A stretch of 64,000 nucleotides of DNA from Deltaproteobacteria bacterium (GTDB lineage Bacteria > Desulfobacterota > DSM-4660 > Desulfatiglandales > HGW-15), in contig JAGVAP010000031.1 in assembly GCA_020060215.1 (NCBI GenBank), positions 124,001 to 188,000 on the forward strand. Direction: 5' to 3'. Position 1 is the stretch's first letter; every line of letters begins with the position of its first letter. Of this stretch, positions 24,920 to 32,849 are shown piece after piece. The position numbers and the translations under genes were made by a program. A model generated the notes under the pieces. The model saw only the letters and a list, made by a program, of their open reading frames with translations, did not search any database and was not told the origin of the DNA.

Positions 24920-26530
24920 TCAGGCCTTGGGCGCGATGGAGCGCAGGACGTGCTTGCTCACCTTTCCCGCAGGGTTCCTGGGGAGGCCTTCCATGAACTC
25001 GATGTACTTGGGGACCTTGTAGTCGGCCAGCCGACCCGCGCAGAAGCGCCTGATCTCCTCTTCCGTCGCGTGCTCGCCCGGCTTCAGGACCACGCAGGCC
25101 TTGACCACCTCGCCGAGCATGGGATCGGGGACCCCCACGACCGCAGCCTCCAGGATCTTGGGGATATCGAAGATGACGTTTTCCACCTCCAGGGAATAGA
25201 TCTTTTCCCCGCCCCGGTTGATCATGTCCTTCTTCCGGTCCAGGACATAGACGAACCCCTCCTCGTCGATCTTTCCGATGTCCCCTGTACGGACCCAGCC
25301 GTCGACGATCGTTTCCCGGGTGGCATCCGGCCTCTTCCAGTAACCCCTGAAGGTCTTTGCCCCCTTGAACACGATTTCACCGGTGGCCCCCCTTGGCAGC
25401 TCCCGTCCTGCGTCGTCCACGACTCTGGACTTCACGGTGGAGAGACACCGTCCGACGGCCTGGATCTTTCGAAGGGCATCCTCGTAAGGGGTCGATGTGG
25501 TGATCGCAAAGCATTCCGTCAAGCCATACCCCACGCTGATCCGGATGTGGGGAAGCTTGGTGAAGATGCCCCTGACCATCTCCTCGGTCGCGGGCGATCC
25601 GCCGAAGAGCGCAGTCCTGAAGGAGGAGAAGTCATAGTTCCCGAAATCGGGGTGATTCACCATGAGCCAGACCACGTTGATGACACCCATGTACTGGGTC
25701 ACCCTTTCCCTGGCCACGGTCTCGAGAAACTCCTTGGTCCTGAATTGCCTCATGTAGACGCAGGCAACTCCGCTGAAGATGGGGGGAAGCATCACGCAGG
25801 AGAGGCCGGTGATATGGAAGAGCGGAATGCAGCACATCATCCGGTCCTGCGGCTGAAACCGGATGAAGTCGCTGACGAGCATGGTGGTGGCGACGAACCC
25901 GCGGTGCTGGAGGATGGCGCCTTTGGGCCTGCCTGTCGTGCCGGAGGTGTACATGATCGCCGCATCATCCGACTCCGACAGCGCCGGCCTCGGAAAAGAG
26001 GAAGTCCCGTTTTCCAGCAAAAGGGAGAAGGGCCGGGTCCCCTCGGGTGCATGAGATCCGTTGAAGAAGATCTTCCCGATCCCTTTCAACTCGTTCCGGA
26101 CCGGAGCGACGGCAGGCCAGTACTCCTCGTCCACGATGAGTACCCTGCTCTCGGAGTCGTTGATCTCGTAGGCGAGCTCCTCCCCTTTGAATCGGGTATT
26201 GAGCGGAACCGCGACGGCGCCGAGCTTCATCAAGGCAAAAAAACTCCATGGAAATTCGATCTGCACCCCCATGAGCAGGGCCACATGATCTCCCGGTTTC
26301 ACGCCGTGGCCGAAGAGGCCCGCAGCCACCCTGTTCACGACCTGATCGAACTGGCTGAAGGTCCACCTCCGGTCCCCGTCGATGAACCCGACCTCGTCCG
26401 GATGCGCTGCGACGGTCCTTTCCAGCACCTCCACGATGCTCTTCGGCCTGTTTTTGAAGACCTCGCCCTTGAAATCGGGCCATTCCTCTTCAACGATCTC
26501 CCACCCCGAGTTCGTCGGTATCGCTTCCAT
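24920..26530 (-). CDS. AMP-dependent acyl-CoA synthetase
   Basis: 536 aa adenylate-forming ligase that activates a carboxylic acid with ATP and CoA. Motifs: A3 MYTSGTTGRPKGAI (about residue 190), GYGLTECFAITT, GWVRTGDIGKIDEEGFVYVLDRKKDMINRGGEKIYS, and the adenylation Lys near the C-terminus in NPAGKVSKHVLR. Acid specificity (fatty, aromatic or dicarboxylic) cannot be read from these motifs. It follows the thiolase stop by 3 nt and belongs to the hbd-tetR-thiolase-ligase set. Confidence 0.9.
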   Translation of the reverse strand: MEAIPTNSGWEIVEEEWPDFKGEVFKNRPKSIVEVLERTVAAHPDEVGFIDGDRRWTFSQFDQVVNRVAAGLFGHGVKPGDHVALLMGVQIEFPWSFFALMKLGAVAVPLNTRFKGEELAYEINDSESRVLIVDEEYWPAVAPVRNELKGIGKIFFNGSHAPEGTRPFSLLLENGTSSFPRPALSESDDAAIMYTSGTTGRPKGAILQHRGFVATTMLVSDFIRFQPQDRMMCCIPLFHITGLSCVMLPPIFSGVACVYMRQFRTKEFLETVARERVTQYMGVINVVWLMVNHPDFGNYDFSSFRTALFGGSPATEEMVRGIFTKLPHIRISVGYGLTECFAITTSTPYEDALRKIQAVGRCLSTVKSRVVDDAGRELPRGATGEIVFKGAKTFRGYWKRPDATRETIVDGWVRTGDIGKIDEEGFVYVLDRKKDMINRGGEKIYSLEVENVIFDIPKILEAAVVGVPDPMLGEVVKACVVLKPGEHATEEEIRRFCAGRLADYKVPKYIEFMEGLPRNPAGKVSKHVLRSIAPKA

Positions 26531-26533
26531 CCC

Positions 26534-27709
26534 TTACGTCCTCTCCACGATCAGTGCAAAGCCCTGGCCCCCTCCTGCGCAGAGGGTGGCAAGCCCCCTC
26601 TGAACGTTCTTCTTTCCCATTTCGTGAAGAAGGGTCACCACGAGCCTGGCGCCGGTGGCGCCGATCGGGTGCCCGAGCGAAATGCCGCTTCCGTTGACGT
26701 TGACGATGTCGCGGTTCCATCCCAGCTCCCGCTCACACGAGAGGTACTGGGCGGCAAACGCCTCGTTGATCTCGATGAGGTCGATGTCCTCGATCTTGAG
26801 GCCGGCTCGCTTGAGCGCCTTGCGGGTCGCCGGAACCGGGCCGATCCCCATGTAGGCGGGGTCCACGCCCACCACCGCATAGCTGACAATGCGCGCCAGG
26901 GGCTTCAGGCCGGCCCGGCTCGCCTTTTCTCGGGTCATCAGGATGAGGGCGGCCGCCGCGTCGTTGATCCCGCAGGAGTTGCCCGCGGTAACGGTTCCGT
27001 TCTTCTTGAAGGCGGGCGGCAGCTGGGCAAGCTTCTCCAGGGTGACATCCGGCTTGGGGTGCTCGTCCGTGTCGAACATCTTCGGCGGTCCTTTGCGCTG
27101 GGGGACCGGATAGGGCGAGATCTCCTCCCGGAAGCGCCCTTCCCCGATCGCGCGGCCGGCGCACTGCTGGCTCCTCAGCGCGAATGCGTCCTGCTCCTCA
27201 CGGGAGATCTTGTACTGCTCCGCCAGGTTCTCCGCGGTCATCCCCATCCCCCCACCGATGGGATGTTCCTGCATCGATTTCCAGATCATGTCCACGCAGC
27301 TCTGGTGCTGCAGCCGCATTCCCCAGCGTGCCGTGGTCAGCAGGTAGGGTGCCGTGCTCATGCTCTCCACCCCGCCGGCGATGACACAGTCGGCATTGTC
27401 ATCCGAGATGGATTGAAGGCCAGAGATGATCGCCTGCATCCCCGACCCGCATGTGGCGACGATATGGAAGGCGGTGGTCTCCAGGGGGAGCCCCGCCTTG
27501 ACCAGGCCGATTCTCGCAACATTGTGGTCGATGGGTTCGAAACAGTTGCCCAGGATCACCTGGTCGACCGTACCCTTGTCGATCCCCGTCTTCTGGATGA
27601 CCGATTCGATGATGAACTGTGAAAGCTGGATTGCGGTAACATCCCTCAGGGAGCCGCCGAACGTCCCGATGGGCGTGCGCGTGGCTCCGACAATGACCAC
27701 GTCCTTCAT
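26534..27709 (-). CDS. Acetyl-CoA acetyltransferase (thiolase)
   Basis: 391 aa, standard thiolase II length. Acyl-accepting Cys87 in VATCGSGMQAI, then NSCGINDAAAALILM, INEAFAAQ, and the C-terminal His and Cys in GHPIGATGARL and TLCAGGGQGFALIVE. It cleaves or forms a 3-oxoacyl-CoA such as acetoacetyl-CoA. Neighbouring 3-hydroxyacyl-CoA dehydrogenase, CoA ligase and TetR regulator suggest a short-chain beta-oxidation unit. Confidence 0.92.
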   Translation of the reverse strand: MKDVVIVGATRTPIGTFGGSLRDVTAIQLSQFIIESVIQKTGIDKGTVDQVILGNCFEPIDHNVARIGLVKAGLPLETTAFHIVATCGSGMQAIISGLQSISDDNADCVIAGGVESMSTAPYLLTTARWGMRLQHQSCVDMIWKSMQEHPIGGGMGMTAENLAEQYKISREEQDAFALRSQQCAGRAIGEGRFREEISPYPVPQRKGPPKMFDTDEHPKPDVTLEKLAQLPPAFKKNGTVTAGNSCGINDAAAALILMTREKASRAGLKPLARIVSYAVVGVDPAYMGIGPVPATRKALKRAGLKIEDIDLIEINEAFAAQYLSCERELGWNRDIVNVNGSGISLGHPIGATGARLVVTLLHEMGKKNVQRGLATLCAGGGQGFALIVERT

Positions 27710-27788
27710 AGATTCCTCCTTCCCGGAAGGGGCTGGTGTTTACTGTCGATTTCAAATGGGAGCACCGGGCTCCGGATCAGGTGCGGAA

Positions 27789-28412
27789 TTACGCCGGTTC
27801 CTGATTCAGGATGCCATGGAGGAAGATCTTTCGAAAAACCTTGGCATAATCCGCGCCGTCGATCGATTTGCGGTTCAATACCCACTGATGCAGGGCACCG
27901 TCATGCAACGCAATAAAAGAGAGCGCCGCCAGGTCGGGATCGATATCCTTCTTGATGAGCCCTTCCTCGATCCCCTGACGGATCAGACTGCTTACGAACT
28001 TCCGGTATTGGCGGTAGACCTTCTTCAAGGCGGGTTCGAAATCCACATCCGCCTTCAGCTCGGTGGTGAGGAACGTGAGAAAAACCACAAGGTTCTGATG
28101 CTCGTAGGCGAAGCGGGAGTTGAAGGAGAAGGTGCGATGGAGCTTGTCGACCGCATTGCCCGAGGATCCGTTGATGCTCCTGATCATCACGTCGATGTTG
28201 CGGAACTTGTACTCTTCGATGATCCGGAGGAGCAGTTCGCCCTTGGATCGGAAGTGGGCGTAGAGGGCCCCCTTGGTGAGGCCCACCTCCCGCATGATGC
28301 GGCTGATGGAGGTGGCATGGTAGCCGTTGCGCACGAACAGGGCCAGCGCGGCCTCGATGATCTTCTGTTCGCTGGAATCGCTTCGCTTCATCCTGGGATG
28401 GGTGGCGATCAC
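27789..28412 (-). CDS. TetR family transcriptional regulator
   Basis: 207 aa. N-terminal helix-turn-helix: ATSISRIMREVGLTKGALYAHFRSKGELL at about residues 33-62, with a divergent ligand domain behind it. The GTG at 28412 overlaps the hbd stop (GTGA); the ATG at 28391 (MKRSDSSEQ) is an alternative, neither with a strong ribosome site. Encoded between hbd and thiolase, so it probably autoregulates this catabolic set, very likely through the palindrome at 29471-29488. Ligand would be an acyl-CoA or acid (inference). Confidence 0.9.
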   Translation of the reverse strand: MIATHPRMKRSDSSEQKIIEAALALFVRNGYHATSISRIMREVGLTKGALYAHFRSKGELLLRIIEEYKFRNIDVMIRSINGSSGNAVDKLHRTFSFNSRFAYEHQNLVVFLTFLTTELKADVDFEPALKKVYRQYRKFVSSLIRQGIEEGLIKKDIDPDLAALSFIALHDGALHQWVLNRKSIDGADYAKVFRKIFLHGILNQEPA

Positions 28413-29326
28413 AGGTGGAGACCGAGGTCCGCGGGAACCGGATTCTTCGGGTCCGACCAGTCGTAGAAACCTCTCCCGGACTTGAGGCCCAGATACCCCA
28501 GGTCCACCATCCTCTTCAGGAGGGGGGGAGGGGCATAGCGCTTGTCGTGATACTCCTCAAACATGGTCGTCGCCCCCTTGCGAAGGACGTCGAGCCCGAT
28601 GAAGTCGGCCAGCATGAGAGGGCCCATGGGATGGTTGCAGCCCAGTTTCATGGCCGTATCGATGTGTTCGATCGAGGCCACCCCTTCGCCCAGGGCCCGC
28701 ACGGCATCCATGAGGTAAGGCGTGAGGAGCAGATTGACGATGAACCCGGCACTGTCTGCGGCCACCACCGGCACCTTTCCCAGGGACTTCGTGAAGTCCA
28801 GCGCGTTCTGAAGGACTTCGGGGCTGGTGGCGACGGTCTTGACCACCTCGACCAGGGGCATCACCGGAGCCGGCTGAAAGAAGTGCATGCCCACGAACCG
28901 ATCTCGCCTGGAAGTGGCTGCAGCCATGCTGGTGATGGAGAGAGAGGAGGTGTTGCTGGCAAAGAGGGTGTCTTTCCTGCAGAGCGGGTCCAGGGTCTTG
29001 AACAGATCGACCTTCAACTGCAGATCCTCAAAGACCGCTTCTATGATCAGGTCGCAGTCCCGCAAGGACTCCAGAGAAACCTCCCCCGTGAGCCGCTTCA
29101 GCGTCGCGTCCCTGGACTCCGTCGTCATCCCCTGTTTCTTGACGAGCTTTTCGAAGGAGGCCTGGACCCTGTCCAGCCCTTTGATCAGGAGTTGTTCATC
29201 GGTTTCCCGCACCGTGACGTCATACCCGCCCTGGAGCACGACCTGCACGATCCCTGCGCCCATGGTCCCGCACCCGACGATTCCGACCTTTCTGATTTTC
29301 ACCTTGGCCTCCATGGTCTCACCCAT
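28409..29326 (-). CDS. 3-hydroxyacyl-CoA dehydrogenase (Hbd type)
   Basis: 305 aa, NAD-dependent oxidation of 3-hydroxyacyl-CoA, most likely 3-hydroxybutyryl-CoA. Rossmann motif VGIVGCGTMGAGIVQV at about 14-29, catalytic His in MHFFQPAPVMPLVEVV, and the C-terminal domain signature LGCNHPMGPLMLADFIGLDVL. First gene of the minus-strand run, read from the promoter at 29493-29522 (about 165-nt leader). ATG at 29326; ATG 29314 is also possible. Confidence 0.92.
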   Translation of the reverse strand: MGETMEAKVKIRKVGIVGCGTMGAGIVQVVLQGGYDVTVRETDEQLLIKGLDRVQASFEKLVKKQGMTTESRDATLKRLTGEVSLESLRDCDLIIEAVFEDLQLKVDLFKTLDPLCRKDTLFASNTSSLSITSMAAATSRRDRFVGMHFFQPAPVMPLVEVVKTVATSPEVLQNALDFTKSLGKVPVVAADSAGFIVNLLLTPYLMDAVRALGEGVASIEHIDTAMKLGCNHPMGPLMLADFIGLDVLRKGATTMFEEYHDKRYAPPPLLKRMVDLGYLGLKSGRGFYDWSDPKNPVPADLGLHL

Positions 29327-29470
29327 TCAATCGGCGCCACCGGACCGGCTGTTCTCCGCGACCTTTTCGTCCGTTCCCGCAAGAAATCCCCTCTGTCTCC
29401 CCTCTCAGAGAGGGCTTGCCGAATGTCCCCCTCCAGTAGAGGGTGCCAGAAGGAGTTCGCGCATTCGAAA

Positions 29471-29488
29471 ACTAACCGATCGGTAAGT
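29471..29488. promoter_or_regulatory. TetR-type operator palindrome
   Basis: ACTAACCGATCGGTAAGT: the two 9-bp halves are reverse complements except at one position. This spacing and the ACCGATCGGT core are typical of TetR-family operators. It lies 4 nt downstream of a -10 element for hbd, covering the expected transcription start, where a bound repressor would block initiation. Confidence 0.7.
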
Positions 29489-29492
29489 GCTG

Positions 29493-29522
29493 ATACTAAA
29501 AGGCAACGGGACATGAAGTCAA
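29493..29522 (-). promoter_or_regulatory. Sigma-70-like promoter for the hbd-tetR-thiolase set
   Basis: Minus strand: -35 TTGACT (29517-29522), 18-bp spacer, -10 TAGTAT (29493-29498). The TetR-like palindrome follows immediately. Confidence 0.6.
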
Positions 29523-29755
29523 TGATTTTGAGTCCGGGGGGAATAAACTCCCCGAGAGATCCTGTAACTGCCCGCAGGCCACCAGGTCTCTCCCTCCGTT
29601 CGAAATGAGCAAAAGAGCAAGGACTTTCCGTGAATCGGGACGATTTCCGGTCACTGGGCTTCAGGTCACTTGAAAACCAAAAGAGACATGACAATTTCAT
29701 TCCCTCTCGATACAATCGATTCGGAGACGCCTTATCCTTCTCAGGAGATCGAACG

Positions 29756-31024
29756 ATGAAGATTGCCTTTCCATGCGGTCATGAAAAAGTCCTTTTGACG
29801 CTACCCCCCGGTGCCGAGGTCCTCGAGCCAAGGCCTGTGCCGGTGCTGGAGGATCCGGTGGGATCGGTCGAGGCGGCCCTTGCGGCCCCGGCGGAGGGGC
29901 CGCCGCTGGCGGAGCTGGCCAAGGGGCGAAAAACGGCCTGCGTCGTCATTTCGGACATCACCCGTCCGGTCCCCAACCGCCTGATCCTCCCCCCCCTCCT
30001 GAGGAGCCTCGAAGAGGCCGGCATCGATCGGAGCCGGATCCACATTCTCATCGCCACGGGCACCCATCGCCCCAACCTGGGCGAGGAGCTCACGGCCCTC
30101 GTGGGAAACGACATCGCTGCGAACTACAGGGTGGTCAACCACGACTGTCAAGATCGGGACAGCCTCCGCCGCATCGGGGAGGTGGACGGCGTGGCCGTCG
30201 AAATCAATACCACCTACCTGGACGCGGACCTCAAGATCCTCACCGGCCTCATCGAGCCCCATCCCTATGCCGGCTATTCGGGCGGCGCAAAGAGCATCCT
30301 TCCGGGGCTCTCCAGCCTCGAGACCATGAAATACATGCACTCGTTCAAGATGATCGCCAGCCCCAAGATCGGCAACAGCGTCCTGGAGGGCAACCCCTTC
30401 TATGCGGCTACCGTGAACGCGGGCCGGATGGCCGGGGTCGATTTCATCGTCAATGCGGTCATCAACAAGGAGAAGGAGCCGTGCGGTTTTTTTGCGGGCG
30501 CGCTGAAAGGCGCCCACGACGCAGGCTGCCGCATGGCGGGTGAGGTCTCCGTGGTCCGCATCGAGAGGCCGGCCGATCTGGTGATCACCTCGGGCGGGGG
30601 CGCGCCCATGGATGCGACCTTCTATCAGTGCGGGAAAGGGATGATCGGGGCCAAGGACATCTGCCGTCCCGGAGCCACGGTGATCCTGGTCTGCGGGTGC
30701 ACCCTGGGCATCGGAAGCGGGACTTATGCGGAGATGGTGAGGGACTGCGGCACCTTCGAGGTCTTCAAACGCAGACACGGCGACCCCCGGGATTTCGTCA
30801 TGGACCAGTGGGCGGCGCAATGCTACCTGGAGGCCCTGGGCAGGATCGGCCGTGTGCTGGTCTACTCTCCCGGACTCACGGCCGAGGAACTGAGACCCTT
30901 CGGCGCCGATAAAATCGACGACCTTCAGGGGGAGGTGGAGAGGCTTCTGAAGGATCATCCGCGGGTGGCGGCCGTGCCCCACGGGCCCTATGTGGTGGGG
31001 GTGGTCGGTGGAGAACGCGGGTAG
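29756..31024 (+). CDS. LarA-family nickel-dependent racemase/epimerase (lactate racemase-like)
   Basis: 422 aa from the ATG at 29756 behind CAGGAGATCGAACG. The four residues that define LarA activity are present with the spacing of the Lactobacillus enzyme: His104 (IATGTHRP), His169 (IEPHPYAG), Lys179 (YSGGAKSILPG, anchors the pincer cofactor) and His195 (MKYMHSF). LarA homologs interconvert the stereoisomers of 2-hydroxy acids using the nickel-pincer nucleotide. The cofactor-making genes larB, larC and larE are not in this window. It may racemise a hydroxy acid used by the D-2-hydroxyacid dehydrogenase (inference). Confidence 0.87.
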   Translation: MKIAFPCGHEKVLLTLPPGAEVLEPRPVPVLEDPVGSVEAALAAPAEGPPLAELAKGRKTACVVISDITRPVPNRLILPPLLRSLEEAGIDRSRIHILIATGTHRPNLGEELTALVGNDIAANYRVVNHDCQDRDSLRRIGEVDGVAVEINTTYLDADLKILTGLIEPHPYAGYSGGAKSILPGLSSLETMKYMHSFKMIASPKIGNSVLEGNPFYAATVNAGRMAGVDFIVNAVINKEKEPCGFFAGALKGAHDAGCRMAGEVSVVRIERPADLVITSGGGAPMDATFYQCGKGMIGAKDICRPGATVILVCGCTLGIGSGTYAEMVRDCGTFEVFKRRHGDPRDFVMDQWAAQCYLEALGRIGRVLVYSPGLTAEELRPFGADKIDDLQGEVERLLKDHPRVAAVPHGPYVVGVVGGERG

Positions 31025-31101
31025 GTCTGACCCATGTCTTTGCCTGGACGCCGGATGCTGAACGCCGGACACAAAAGGACCACCCCGGGGGCCCCCTAGA
31101 G

Positions 31102-31404
31102 ATGCCTTTCATCGTCTGCCAGCGAAAGAAGTCCAGGCCCAGGGTCAGCGTCGAGGCGTGCCGGAAGTGCAGGAAAGCGGCCTCCTGTGAAGCCTACCGC
31201 CGCTACCGGGAGCCTTTTCTCTTCCGGGAGATGAACAGGATTGCGGTGGGCACGAAGAAGAGGCGCGTCCGCTCCGGCAGGGAGAAGAGAAGCCCCGGGC
31301 CTGGCTCCGGCAAGGGACCGGAGGGGCAGACACAGGAGCAGACAGGACTCTGGCAGCGGCCGTCCAGAGGCGCGAGCACTTGCTGCCGGAAAGGTGGGGG
31401 GTGA
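31102..31404 (+). CDS. Possible small Cys-rich hypothetical protein
   Basis: A 100-aa frame whose first 40 residues look real: MPFIVCQRKKSRPRVSVEAC, then RKCRKAASCEAYRRYREPFLF, with a CxxC...C pattern and an aromatic tail reminiscent of short conserved proteins in related bacteria. The remaining part is low-complexity (Gly, Arg, Ser rich) and may be out-of-frame sequence. No ribosome site is evident before 31102. Function unknown. Confidence 0.35.
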   Translation: MPFIVCQRKKSRPRVSVEACRKCRKAASCEAYRRYREPFLFREMNRIAVGTKKRRVRSGREKRSPGPGSGKGPEGQTQEQTGLWQRPSRGASTCCRKGGG

Positions 31405-31462
31405 ACGCTCCGCCCCGTGGCGAAAACGACGGCTCCTATCCGGTGAGTGGGGGGGAGAGGTG

Positions 31463-32842
31463 GTGCGAGAATTCGATGTGGTTGTCCTCGGAGGAGGCCC
31501 CGGAGGGTACGTCGCTGCCGTCCGATCCAGTCAGCTGGGTTTCCGCACGGCCCTGGTGGAGAAGGAGAATCTCGGCGGTGTTTGTCTGAACTGGGGGTGC
31601 GTCCCTACCAAGGCGCTGCTCCAAAATGCCGAGGTCGTTCATCTGATGTCCAGAGGAAGAGTCTTCGGTTTCGCCTGTGATGGCGTATCCAGCCGTTTCG
31701 AAGAAGCCCACAGGAGGAGCAGGAGCATTGTGGCTCGCCAGGTCAGGCGCATTCAGCTCCTGATGAAGAGCCGCAATGTCACCGTGTTCCAGGGCAGTGG
31801 GAGATTGAGAAGCGGGGACGAGGTGGAGGTCGCCCCTCGCGGGGAGATCCTGAAGGGAAGGAGTATCATCCTGGCCACGGGTTCGAGGCCGAGATCCCTT
31901 CCGGAGGCCCCTTTCGATGATGAACGGGTGATCCATTATCGCACCGCGGTGGAACTTCGGGAGGTACCTGGGGCGGTGGTCATTGTCGGTGGGGGCCCCA
32001 TCGGCATGGAGTTCGCCACCCTCTGGAGCCGTTACGGGGCGAAGGTCACGGTCGTGGAGATGATGCCCCATGTCCTGCCGCTGGAGGACGAGGCGATCTC
32101 CAGGGAGGCGGAGCGGCAGCTCACAAGGGCGGGCATCCAGGTGGTCACATCGGCGCGGGTGGAGGAGATCCGAAAGCAGGAGGAAGGGACCCGGGTCGCG
32201 TATCGATCGGGCGGGACCCGGGACGAGCTCGCGGCAGAGAAGGTCCTGGTGGCCGTCGGCTTTTCCCCGAACACCGGTGACCTGGGACTCGAGGAGGCGG
32301 GGGTCCGTACGGTTCAGGGATTTGTCGTCATCGATGATCGCATGGGCACCTCCGTTCCGAACGTCTATGCCATCGGCGACGTGACCGGTAAACTGAACCT
32401 GGCCCACACCGCGTCCGCACAGGGCATCATCGCCGCGGAAGCGATTGCGGGAAACCCCACAGAGGTGTTGGAGTACAGCGCTATTCCTCGATGCACCTAC
32501 GGGTATCCGGAGATCGCCTCGGTAGGTCTGGCGGAGAACCAGGCACGAGAGCAGGGGTACGATGTGAGGGTCGCCCAGTGTCCCTTTGCCGCCAATGCCA
32601 AGGCCCTGGCCATGGACGAGAATTTCGGGTTTGCCAAGGTCGTCGGAGATGCGGAAGGGAAGCTCCTGGGCGTTCACCTCATCGGAGCGCACGTGACGGA
32701 ACTGATCGCGGGGCCGGCGGCACTGATTCGACGGAAGGCAAGGGTCGAAGAGCTCGGGCGCACGGTGCATCCCCACCCCAGCCTGAGCGAGGCGCTCATG
32801 GAGGCGGCGCACGCGCTGATGGGTCAGGCGATTCATCTGTAG
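31463..32842 (+). CDS. lpdA: Dihydrolipoyl dehydrogenase
   Basis: 459 aa FAD/NAD flavoprotein (E3). The GTG at 31463 (VREFDVVVLGGGPGGYVAA) sits behind GGGGGAGAGG; a frame open back to 31241 has no support. FAD site GGGPGGYVAAV, redox-active disulfide GGVCLNWGCVPTK, NAD site VIVGGGPIGMEFA, second FAD motif NVYAIGDVTG, and the C-terminal His-Glu dyad in VHPHPSLSEAL. E3 re-oxidises lipoyl groups in 2-oxoacid dehydrogenases or the glycine cleavage system; no E1, E2 or H-protein gene is nearby, so its partner is elsewhere. Confidence 0.92.
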   Translation: MREFDVVVLGGGPGGYVAAVRSSQLGFRTALVEKENLGGVCLNWGCVPTKALLQNAEVVHLMSRGRVFGFACDGVSSRFEEAHRRSRSIVARQVRRIQLLMKSRNVTVFQGSGRLRSGDEVEVAPRGEILKGRSIILATGSRPRSLPEAPFDDERVIHYRTAVELREVPGAVVIVGGGPIGMEFATLWSRYGAKVTVVEMMPHVLPLEDEAISREAERQLTRAGIQVVTSARVEEIRKQEEGTRVAYRSGGTRDELAAEKVLVAVGFSPNTGDLGLEEAGVRTVQGFVVIDDRMGTSVPNVYAIGDVTGKLNLAHTASAQGIIAAEAIAGNPTEVLEYSAIPRCTYGYPEIASVGLAENQAREQGYDVRVAQCPFAANAKALAMDENFGFAKVVGDAEGKLLGVHLIGAHVTELIAGPAALIRRKARVEELGRTVHPHPSLSEALMEAAHALMGQAIHL

Positions 32843-32849
32843 CGGGGAG

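Larger units (their letters stand above)
29327..29755. other. Divergent intergenic region between hbd and the larA-like gene
   Basis: 429 bp. It holds the hbd promoter and TetR-like operator (separate entries) and, near 29747, the AGGAG ribosome site of the larA-like gene. An open frame from 29630 runs into that gene but has no start signals. I see no RNA gene here. Confidence 0.6.

Noticed and set aside
24317..27622. Very long open frame (about 1100 codons) on the plus strand
   Set aside because: It lies antisense to the dctP, acyl-CoA ligase and thiolase genes, whose motifs are unmistakable. High GC content and codon bias keep the antisense frame open.
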